Assembly: GCF_040958095.1 (NCBI RefSeq)
Contig: NC_091220.1
Span: 18,878,393 to 18,942,392, forward strand
DNA: 64,000 bases
DNA from: Procambarus clarkii
Lineage: Eukaryota; Arthropoda; Malacostraca; Decapoda; Cambaridae
Reading direction: 5' to 3'
The position numbers and the translations under genes were made by a program. The notes under the pieces were generated by a model. It searched no databases. It had not been told where the DNA came from and saw nothing but the letters and a program-made list of their open reading frames with translations. Below are positions 12,901 through 24,900 of this stretch, piece after piece (the first letter of the stretch is position 1; each line of letters starts with the position of its first letter).

Positions 12901-15900
12901 CTGTACTGTATAGGTGAATCAAGGATTTACACAGGAAACCATTTCAAGACACCTCTCTTTAAAACAGTTTGAATAGTATTTAACAGAGGATCTTATGGGA
13001 AAAATAGGGTGTTCTAAGACCAAGAATTACTTATAATATATATACTGTATATATACAGTATACTGTATATATATTTTTGTAAATACTACAGTATTTAAGG
13101 TAAGAGCAAAATCCACTGAATATAACATCACTCAAAGTTAAAACCAGCCATTCAAAGTTTGACAATAGGCTCCATGGCTTACCCACACCAAAACACTTCT
13201 TTTTGGTTAAGATTTTCCATGAAATTTGTTTACATACATAATCATTTTCCTACTTCCCATTTTCATGAAGGAGGAATCAGCTAGGGAACAACCAAGAACA
13301 GCGTACAGTAGTGAGAGATGGTTATACAGAAGATACTGAAGAAGAATATTAATTTTTCATTACATCATTCACACTACAATTCCACCTCGTTCGAACGGAC
13401 AAATTAGGGCTGGACCTATTACCTTTTACCAAGGACTCAAGTTCATTGAGTATTTCCCCATTTTTTTGCTACATTATTTCCAATCGTTTTACTTTTTTTC
13501 TGACCCCATATATAATCACATGGTACATGGGTTAAACCCATGTACCAACTTCACTGATTAAAGTGATATGAAATGAACAGGTATATGGTATAGATATATA
13601 TATATATAGATATATATATATATGGTATAAATGAACAGGTGGATAGTATAAATCCTGTGTTATAAATCCTACTTATTAAAGTGTGAAATGGAAGAACACC
13701 TTCAGAACTATTTAAGCGAATTGGGAAGAGAATGTAACATGTTCAAAGGTGCATAATACGAGTGGGAAAGATGGTTAAGAGCAGAATTCAGACTAAAATA
13801 TACTGTAGACGCAAACACGTGATATTGAAGCAGTCATTTAATGAATTACAGTATATAACAAAAGAAATCTTAAAAACTGCACATGCAAACATGGATCAAA
13901 TAAATCAAGACAAGATGATTAATAAAAGATGTACAATGGAACTTTGGTTTTCGAATGCCCCTCTTTCGAATTTTTCGGTTCTCGAGCTCTGTTTCTTCTA
14001 AAAATTTGACTCGGTATTCAAGGTTTGCCTCAGTGCTCAAGTTTGTTGATGCACATATGGGGTGACCGAGCACATGGCGCACTTCAGTCTACCACTGTCC
14101 CCCGCCTAGTAATGATCGCCTGGTTGATACCTGGTTAATGGGGTTCTGGGAGTTCTTCTACTCCCCAAGCCCGGCCCGAGGCCAGGCTTGACTTGTGAGT
14201 GTTTGGTCCACTAGGCTGTTGCTTGGAGCGGCCCGCAGGCCCACATACCCACCACAGCCCGGTTGGTCCGGCACTCCTTTGAGGAATAAATCTAGTTTAG
14301 TCTTGATGTCCACGGTTGTTCCGGCAATATTTCTTATGCTTGCTGGGAGGGTGTTGAACAACTGTGGACCTCTGATGTTTATACAGTGTTCTCTGATTGT
14401 GCCTATGGCACCTCTGCTCTTCACTGGTTCTATTCTGCATTTTTTTCCATATCGTTCACTCCAGTGAACAATATGCGCTTGAATTCTCTGTGACAAATTT
14501 CATTGTTTGTGCTTTTGTGGTTTCTGAACATAAAAGTTCTTATTATATATCACACCAGGGTTCCAAGAAAGTTAGTGGTAAAGTTCATCTAAGAGAATAG
14601 TTGAGAGGATGACAATAGAGGAAAAACAAAAGATCATTCATAGTGAAACAATGTGCTGAGTTAAACAAGTGTTAAAACGTTGGAAAAAAACAAGTATCTA
14701 TAGACAGATTCTTACTAAGACAAGCAAGCAGTGAGCCACAACCAGGTCCTAGTGGTATGCCTGCGAAATGTAAGAGAGAGTACCCCAGAAATGTCATCAC
14801 TGCTATTATAATGGAAGGGGACTCCCCTTCCAAACACTAACTCTCCTCCCCTCCCCCTTCCTCACTGTCTTCCATACGCCAACAGGAGTCCTTAATAAAG
14901 GTAAGATTTACTTGTACATACTGTAGTACAAAATATAAGTACAGAGTAGTAGTATGTATAAAATGTATTTTTATGTTAATATTTTTGGAGGTGTGGAACG
15001 GATTAATTCAATTTACATTATTTCTTATGGGAAAATTAGATTTTTGATTTTTTGATTTTTGAGCCAATCTATGGGAACGGATTAAATTTGAAAACGAAGG
15101 TACCACTGTACCTGAATGACAAAACGGATCCAGGAATAATAAGGAAGGCAAAAATGTAGCGGGGAAAACTGAAGTACTTCAGCATAGTGTGTGTTGTGCA
15201 TACCAAAATGTTTTAAACATTTAAAGTACATGTTTAAATGTTTGAATGTTTTAAACATTCATAATAAGACACACTAATGTCTTTAAGCAAACACCATATA
15301 CTAGCACACTGTACACAATGGCAGTTTAAAATTCTTTCTAAACTAAAAAAGTAAGGCTACAGTACAACAAAAATAGAATTACAAAAAATAATTTAGAATA
15401 TGAAATGTGATTTAATATGTGACTGAGCGAGTATGAAAAGTTTGTTCCTAAGCAGAACCTACAATTGCTTACTAAGGCAAGAGCCTTCAGAGGTCACTGG
15501 ACACGGTCATTTACAGTCAGGAAGACTGGCACTTTATGCCAGCACAGGGAACCTTTCAAATGTTCTGCAGGATTATTATCATAGTTAATTAACTTGTTTG
15601 GGGGTGAACCCACTCTTTGACTTACGGTGTGCCCCGTTTTTTAAGACTGGGAGCTTCCGGCCCACTTGTTGCAATGGCCTTGTGGCATATTTCCATGTGT
15701 AACCTTCTGGCTATTTTCCTCGTGCTGTGCCTTGTGGCGTTTGTTGGATATTCGAGTATACCTCAGATATATGCAGCATTTGACCATTCCCCCAGGATGC
15801 AACCTACAACAGTCAACTATCACCCAGGTTCATAATCACTGCTAGGTGAACAAAGGCTATGGGTCTAAGGAGACTTGCCCATACCCGTCGCCCTGCGTGG

Positions 15901-18900
15901 TATATCGTAAGGAATGCACTGTAGAACACATTATACAGCCTGGTATGCCTGTTAATTAGTTCATTCATAAATATTCTATGCCCCTTCAAGCCTTCCTTGG
16001 CATCGTGAGTGACTGTCAATGAAGTGCTCTCGACATCTTCAGTCAGACTACCTAGCCATTTCCCAACGACCACCCACAACAGGTCTCCTGGTCCCACATG
16101 TTGACGCAGAGAAAAACTGCACACAGCAGAAGCCAGGCCACAAGGGAGGAAATGGGGCAACCATTATTATTTAAAAAATTGTCTCATTTTGTAGAGGCTA
16201 TTCATGCCCACTTTGTGTATTCCCCTCAGTACCTTGTGTGTTGTGATCATATCTCCTCTGTTTCTTCTAACTTCTAGGATTCAGAGATTCAGTTCCATTA
16301 GCCTATCCTCATGACTTAACCCCTCTTAACTCTGGTACTATTCTTGCTGCAAACCTCTGTTCTTTTTAAATTTTAGGTTTATGCTTCACTCCATGCAAGT
16401 GCTGCATATTCCAGCATTGGTCTAACAAATGTTACATAGATTTCATTGAAGGTGTCCTGATCCTACATGCTGCCGAAGTTATCCTGTTTGTGTGCCTCCA
16501 GTATTAGTGTTGGAATTATATTCTCTCCCAAATCATTCTCCCTTTCTGATTCCTGTAGTTGCCTTCCCTTCATGGTGTAGATGCCACCTAATTTCCTCTC
16601 CCTTTCTAATTTTCATTATCTTACACTTGTTAGGATTTAATTCCAGCAACCATTTGTTTGCCCACTTCTAGAGTTTGCCAATGACTCCCTAGCACCATTA
16701 CCCTAAGGTGACAGGAACACCAGAAAGGTTCTCTGGTGCTAGTTAAGAATGTTCACCAACCTGACTGTTCATGACCCTCTCCAGTGGACTCTAGAAAGAT
16801 TTTGCCCTAGAGAGCAACGAAGTAATGTAGCTCTGAAACAGCCAATGAACGTAGAAACTGTAAATATAATAAATTTTCCTTAATGCTGACAATACTGTAC
16901 TTCCCTAGCTCAACAGCACAGCACAGTACTTATAAGGCATTATCAGTGCCTTTAAATTATTATATTCATTGTCAGTCACTAAATAAAGTATGAATAAAAA
17001 AATAAACCTAACCAAATCTTTCTGAATTTTGTGTAAACATCAATAATATGGTCACAAATGACCAATTATCAGCAGCCTCTTACAGGAGCTGCAGTGAGTG
17101 GCTCGTGTGAGTGGTTCGTGTGAGTGGCTCGTGTGAGTGGCTCCTGTGAGCTGCAGTGTGGGGCGCACACAATGTTTTTTTTGCAATTAAAGAGAACAAT
17201 CATTCATGTGATACTGTTAACATGAAGTGAATTGATTCCCTTGAAAATTAGCTCCATTAAAAATACAAATGATCATCATCGTTTTGAACAAAATTTGTAA
17301 TCAAGTCATTGAAAGTGTTTAAAGTTAGAAACTCTTTACGAAATTTGTTAAGAAAGTACAGTATATATAATAAAGGATTAGATTGGCCAAATTTGTATTT
17401 AGTAATATTTAACTCCATTAAGTAATATTAATCAGCACTTAAGAATACAAGCTTAAGACACTCGTCTTCAGAAGCAACAGATGTTATGGTTAAACTATTA
17501 AAATAATTTAAAAATTCACAAGATACTTTAATTCAATTTAAATTCAACACTTATTTTAACTACAATTTGCATGCAATTTAAATCACCAGTAGAGCAGTGT
17601 AGAATTACACACACAACATACACAAGGGAGCCGGTCGGCCGAGAGGACAGCACGCGGGTCTTGTGATCCTGTGGTCCTGGGTTCGATCCCGGGCGCCGGC
17701 GAGAAACAATGGGCAGAGTTTCTTTCACACTATGCCCCTGTTATCTAGCAGTAAATTAGGTACCTGGGTGTTAGTCAGCTGTCACGGGCTGCTTCCTGGG
17801 GGTGGAGGCCTGGTCGAAGACCGGGCCGCAGGGACACTAAAAGCCCCGAAATCATCTCGAGATAGAATGTCAAGATAACCTCTTACATACACCTCTTTGC
17901 CTGGAACTTGGTAACAGATGAACCTACTGTATTTCAAAATGACACAGTCTTATAATTGTCCATCCACTATATAGTAGTTATAGTAGTAAACCATTATATC
18001 CATAGACAGGATACAGATATGGGAAATGAAGACCAAAGAAGTCACAACTAAAGTCAGGATGCAACATGTCTCCCAATTACCAACTGACCCTTTTTCTATG
18101 ACTAACTAGGATAACTCCCTGAACCATCCAAATCATACACCTTGACTCGCCAAGAGGACCAATACAACATGATTCACCTAGATCATAGAATTTCGAGACC
18201 GATATTTGAATCCTCCTTTACCGAGTAACATGAAGTAACGGCAAATTATGATCAATATTGAATTTACCGAGCTTGCCTCTAGGTAAACAAGCAGCCGCTA
18301 TTGGGTTTATTCTGGCACAACTTCACCCTTTCTGGGCCAATGCTTTCTGCAATGTTTTTATAGAGTGACTGGGAATGTACCAGTGTTCCCTCTGGAGTGA
18401 TTGTGGGAGTGTACCAGTGTTCCCCTGGAATGATTGTGGGAGTGTACCAGCATTTCCCCTGGAATGAATGTGGGAGTGTACCAGTGTTTCCCTGGAATGA
18501 ATGTGGGAGTGTACCAGCATTTCCCTGGAATGACTGCGGGAGTGTACCAGTGTTTCCCTGGAATGACTGCGGGAGTGTACCAGTGTTTCCCTGGAATGAC
18601 TGTGGGAGTGTACCAGTGTTTCCCTGGAATGCATGTGGGAGTGTACCAGCATTTCCCTGGAATGACTGCGGGAGTGTACCAGTTTTTCTCTGCAGTTGTG
18701 TGTGGGAGGAGACAGGTGCCTGTGTGGGTGTGAGGGCAAATGAGTGTGCCCAAGTTAGGGGACAAATGTTAAGAGACTAGTGTTGGTGGGTGGGAGGGAA
18801 GTGATGAATGTTGATGAGTGGGATGGAACGATAAGTGAATGTGTGTGGGAGGGAGCTACATCATTTTAATCAAGTATTTGGGGGGCCCTGAAAATTACTT

Positions 18901-21900
18901 GAAATATTACCAACATTTAATAACTTCACATTTAGCGACCATCCTGATTTAGGGAGTAGGGTACAGCCCTATATGTTCTTGAATTGCCAAATAAACTTCA
19001 AAATAGAAATCATAAAAAATTACAATAATTTTGTTAAAACCATGCCAATATATATTTTATGTGAATAAATGACCAATTGATACACAATCCGGTAAAAAAT
19101 TATTCCTTCAAATACCTGCTAAATTTAATGAAGGAAGCTTCAGTTAGTTGCTTTTTAATATTACTATAAAATGTTTATCTTAGCATACCATGCACAATCA
19201 ATTACTGTAGACAGTCCATTTGTTAGTCATGACATGCATGCATTTCATTAAATTACAAGTTACTTTGTATGCACAATTTTCCATAAACTATTAGCAATTT
19301 CCCCAACTGTCTTTCCAGGTATTGGGAAGGAAACATAGATGGTTTGCAAAGAGGAATTTTTTTGGATTATGTTGATTCATGAGAAATGCGAGGGAGGTGA
19401 AATATATAGAGGCCCAACTGTAATCAAACCCCGCATGCAGCTGCATAGAGTAGCTAGATTGTGGAGAGGTAGAAGAAAATATAGTTATGTTAGAACTGTT
19501 AGATGGGAAAATATGTTAAAAAAATATTGAAATGGAGAGAGAATATGTGAGAGTCAAATGAAGGAATGAAATAAAGTTGGAATTGAGAAGAGTGCACTTA
19601 TATGTCATAGTATAAAGAGCAATAATGGTAGAGAGGACGGGCCAGAATATGTCTACATTTATTTAAAAGGGTGCGAGGCATTCAGGTGAAAAAATATAGA
19701 GCTTTGAGTGCATACGAAAATCCCTTTTCTGAACAGTGAACTTGGTTGTTACATAACGCAGGATCCCACTCATCTCCAGTTAGCATATACTACCACAGTC
19801 AGAGCACATCAACACCCCACTCTTCTATAGTGAAACACTACTAAATTGCTCCACTCTTCTCAGCACAATGTATTACCAGACACAAAGCTAAGAAATGGTG
19901 AATTTATTGGAAAAAAAATAGAGGATAAAATCAGTGCTAGTGTAACACTGAGAAATGAAGGAATCAGATGGTCAATTAATTTGTAATAATTCTTAATTAA
20001 AAGTATTTAGGAACTACAAAGAGAGTGGGGTAAACTCAGAGGCGAATCACCAGTGCTGAAAAGCATGAAACCTTGAGCATAAAGAAAATAACTCTGGTCA
20101 CTGGTTGGTTAAGAGCTCAGACACACACAAGGGCCTGTCTACATACACACGCGACATGTTCACTAGTGTAGGATAAGCCCACCCGTCCCATGGATAATAC
20201 AAGCTACTTTCTCAGTTTTGGTCTCCCCTGGACATAACGTGTAGCTGAGGCCACTTAGGACAGAATGTGAGGAGGTTGATGCTAGCACTTTATTGTGGTG
20301 TTGGTGGTACCACCAGGTGTCAGAAGAGAGTAATAGCTTCGTAGGCTGTTTGGTACAACAGCCTACAAAGCTAGCTAGCGTACAACTTGAAGATCTTTTA
20401 GATTCCAGATTACAACTGGAAAGGATTTTAATTTGAAGTTATGTCCATTTATGCCTACATTGAAAACTGAATAGAGTACATATTCTCCAGTGTCTTTCAA
20501 ATGTCAGTAAGATCCCCCAGGAACAGCTGGAAAAGTTCTTGAGTGAAGAACATTGACCAGCTCTGACTTGGTCAGCTCCTAACCAGAGGTCAGTAGGAGC
20601 TTGCTTTATGAGCAAGTGGGATAGCTCAGAAAAGATGATCAACCTACAGAATATTAACAGGAAAATGGATAGATAAAAGCATGAAAATATGATAGATAGA
20701 AGCATAAAATAACTTTAATAAAAACAGTGAAGTTATTTTATTGTGCTTGAAATGCGCTTAGTATTGTAATATACAACTGTCAATACATCGCAGTGCTCAG
20801 TGCCAACTATCTATCCACTATAATACTCGAGAGGAAATTGACCAATACTAACGTTTTGGAGAACTCAACTTGGACGGAATGATCAATAACCAAGTCAGCT
20901 GGGCAAATAGGGTTAATGTGCTTCGGGTCTCCACCCAATTCTTTAACAGCATCCCGCATTGCTGCAAAATCCACGACTGCAGGTACTCCAGTAAAATCCT
21001 GAAATGTCAGCAATAGCATAAAAAATGGCAAAAGAATATATTCAAATACAGTCAATACATATTAAACAATATAAGCCTGCACAATCAAATCATAAGAATG
21101 CAATGAATCGATGAATAAATATTGAGGCCATATGATGGAATCAGACCAGCGTCCCTGACCTTCCCAGATGCAAGCACTACTGGTACTGTGTGGCCGAGGA
21201 GATCAGGGATGTAGGTTCAATTCCATCACACGACCTTAATATGCATTCATTTATAAACTTATCTGTAAATAAGAGATGGCTTAACTGAAATATAAATAGG
21301 CCACTAACACGAACATTTTAAGAAGAGGAGTTTCAAAAATATAAAAATGGAAAATATTATGTCAGTTTTCAAGAAATGAAGCAGGCTAGAAGTGTTATTA
21401 CTGGCTAATATCCCTGGCAGCCTTTCCCTGCAAGGTACTAGAGAAAACAATCGGATATAGAATAGTCGAATGTCTGGAGAAAAAAATTATTTCCGAGAAA
21501 TAATGGGTTTAATTAATAAAAATTAACAAAAATATAAATCATGTCTATCAAACCTAAATGAATTCTATGAAAGACTGAGTCAAGTCAAACAAGAAAGAAA
21601 GGGATAAGTGGACTGAACGTTCCACGGTTGTCAGAAGGCTTTTGACATTCTGCTACATAAAACCAGCGTTGAATGTAATGAAACGCCATTTTCTGGGTGA
21701 GACCCGGAGGCTCCCCGGAGCTTTACCGGCTGATATGCTAATGTCAGACTTTGGCATCAGTCATGTGTATGGAGTTCTAGGGCCTACCGGGGACCACGAG
21801 CCAGAACCTGGCCCCCTCAGAGAGGCAAGGGGAGCAATGGCCTATAGAAACCCCCGTGTGGTTGGAAGCATTCTATGTCTGCCATCGACCGGGTCAAGCA

Positions 21901-24900
21901 TCCAGAAAGGTAAGCATTCCAAAACAAACCCCTATTCTGGTGAAAATTGCTACCTAAGCCGAACTAGTGAATAGAACTCTTCAACAGAAAACACGGAAAC
22001 TAGTATGACGTCATACGTCACCGCGCCGCTGTCTGCGCAGCTCCCCCCTCCCCGGGAGGGGGAAGGGGGAGCCCCAGACCTCCCACGCCGGCTATCCACC
22101 CATCAGTTCTGAGGCTGGATGTCAAAACACGCGAAAAACGCCGACCGGAGGGAGGGAGGGTTGCCGGGGAGCCTCAGGGTCTCACCCAGAAAATGGCGTT
22201 TCATTACATTCAACGCTGGTTTTCTGGGGGGAGCCCCGTCGGCTCCCCGGAGCTAACTACCCACAGAGGAAGGTCAAAGGGACAAAACCGGGAGGCGGAC
22301 ACCACGCACCCCCCAAGGAGGCAAGACATCCGGCAGCAAACGCCAACCCAAGGCGCCACAGCCCCGAAAATCCCGGGAACAACACGAGAACCACGAGCAG
22401 CAAGGCCCCTGCACGAACACCAAAAATCCATGCCCGAAGACTGCAAGGCCACGTCGCCCAGACGGCAGCGAGAGCAGCGAAGCCACGAACGCCACAGGCA
22501 TGAGGGAAGAACACAGGCAGCTTAGCCGCAAGAACACGGCTGACCACCCGGGACACCATCACCCGCGAACCGGGAAGAACAGAACCGGATCAACGCAAAA
22601 CGCGCTCCGGACCCAAACGCCATGGCAAGCAAACAACAGCAGAGGGCCGCCACTGAACACAAAAACGACACACCCCCGGCCCGACCAACAAAGCACCAAC
22701 AAACCCTGGACCCCTCCAGAATGCAGCAGCCCCACCCCGCGCCAGAAAAGATGGAGACTGCTGCCATCAAACAACCAAAACGCTAAAACTGAAGGAGCAA
22801 GAAAACACAGCGAACCGACCCCCAGAGGCAAAGGCCCAAAGGAAAGAGCCGACGAAAAAACACACCGGAACCGAAGGGGCACTACCAACCGAGGAGAAGA
22901 CAGAGCACGCTGACCAGAGACCAGGATGGTGCAAGCGGCGCACGAACAGGCCGGAGGTGAAATGACGCACAAGACAGCTGACTAACGGTGCAGAAGCAAC
23001 ACCAAGACCGAAAGCAAGCTGAAGCGGCTCCGCCTGCGCCGCACGAAAAGAGGCGACAGTATGTGGCAAGACGACGGCCCCCAACCCCTACTAGAAAACC
23101 AAGCAGAGAGTAAACCAAGCCAACAAGAAGGACCCACCGAAGAAGGGACAGGAAAAGGAAGGACCGCCAAAATACCCCATACTGCCGCCAAGAAAACACG
23201 CAGGTGGGACACCTACCACGAAGCCACCTGACCACCAACCGGAGGCGAGACCACGAGGCAGAACATAAGCAGCCCCGACAAGGCCCCCCCCGAGCCCAGG
23301 AAAAAGGCGGAGCCGCGAGAAGATCTCGGGCGCGACCACCGAAACCCAGGCGGCACAAGGAGATGGAACGTCTGCCGAACAGAAAAACTCCGAAGCATGC
23401 AAGCCCGCCAGGAGTTCAGAAACGACGGGTCCGACGCGAGACATCGCAAGAACCCCCCCAAAAAAAGTAAAACAACAACAACCGGCAGGGCAAGCTAGGA
23501 AAACCAAAGAAGGCGGAAGGGTCGCCGCCAGAACAGGACCCGAACCAAGGGGCACGAACAACTGCAACAGACCGAGACAAAGAAGCACATCACAGGACAC
23601 AGGCTGACCAACGCCTAAGAACACACGCAGAACATACCTGCTGCAGAAGAGGCAGGAAGAAAGAGCAGAAGCACAAAAAAAAAAAAAAACCAGGAGAACA
23701 ACCAGGGGTGGACAATCAGGCAGGGACAAAAACCCCACGCAATCCCCAGGCACAAAACGGCAGCAAAGCGCCACTCCACAACCGGACACAGGAACAAGGA
23801 CACGCCACCGTGAAACACGGTACCAATGCTCACGTGCAGCAGCAGCAGCAACAGGCACCACTGCAACATGCAACATGTAAATAGCAACTCCCCTCTGCAA
23901 AGGCAGAGAACGGAGCAGGCAGACCCCAGACAGGGCCAACGGAGACACGACAAAACCCTGCAGGCCCAGAAACCTGCACCAGGCGACCGACGGCGGAGAA
24001 AACCCCGCTCGATACCTGCTGGATGAGGTACTGGGAGCTCTTTTACACCTCAAGCCCGGCCCAAGGTCAGGCCAGACCGGCCAGAGGATGGCCCACCAGG
24101 CAGCTGCTAGGAGCAGTCCACCGGCCCACATACCCCCACAACCAGGACGGGCCGGAACTGCCATACGAAAACAGGCCAGTGCGCCCTGGAAGTCCACGGA
24201 CGAACCAGCAAGAAGGCTTATGCTCGCAAGTAGGTCGTGTAACAAGCACAGACCACTGATGGTAATACAGTGTTCCCCAAAAGTGCCAATAGCACCACTG
24301 CACTCCACTGGTACTATCCCGCAAGTTCTACCAGATAGGCGGGACCCAAGAGCCAGAGCTCAAATCCTGCAAGCACAGCCAGGAGCCTCACCAGGTGAGT
24401 ACACAACCAACCCTACAACCCCCACACCTCACAACATTAAAAAAGGAGGGTCCCCTGAATGACTCCAGCATGGGTTGGACATGCACATGAGGGGGACAGG
24501 AAGGGGTGATAAAGGGACAGTCACTGGTGTGCGAACGGTCTCAGTCGTACAAAATTATACCTAAATAAAAACAGGTATATGAACACCGCCGCATCCAGCG
24601 CCCGGCCAAAAGACGCCAGACCGCAGAAACTCACCTGGCGAATGGTGGCTCGAACTTGACACGACTCAACCGTGCCCAGAAGAACTTGGGAGCACCGCCA
24701 GGTGAAGACGCCAGAGCCGGACCCGCAGGAGAACAGGGAGAGGCGAAGGAGGCGGTCCACACCCATGACACAGAAAACCGCGGTGTCCTCCCCACAACTG
24801 GGAACCAGGACACCCCTGGTGCAAAGAGGCACATACCGCAGCCACGGAGAAGAACGAGAGGCGAAGCACTGTAGCAAAAAAGGGCGCAAAACCCCAGCAC

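Larger units (their letters stand above)
4134..20852 (-). other. IRP1 intron between exons 5 and 6 (16.7 kb)
   Basis: It holds, in order, a solo LTR, a foldback hairpin, a hybrid SINE, SINE fragments, an orphan coding exon (11534-12424), a Tigger-like element with a nested LINE tail, a degenerate LINE reverse transcriptase, a SINE and a 33-bp minisatellite. I see no recognisable feature in 7320-8790, 10870-11530, 12430-13930 or 18700-20850, apart from short AT-rich microsatellites near 13040 and 13600. Confidence 0.7.

Noticed and set aside
18323-18780. Open frames of 99-138 codons on both strands
   Set aside because: They follow from the 33-bp period of the minisatellite; several frames are open at once and no splice or start context supports coding.
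21642-21974. A protein encoded by the 402-bp arm ([17 protein letters not shown]...)
   Set aside because: The frame is the same in both arms because the arms are copies. It has no recognised domain and starts in flanking DNA on one side; conservation as protein cannot be judged from two near-identical arms.
23091-24308. A 405-codon minus-strand open frame in the GC-rich block
   Set aside because: The minus strand there has almost no A, so stop triplets are rare in every frame. Overlapping frames are also open, the start of the frame lies in a diverged LINE tail, and no protein family is seen.
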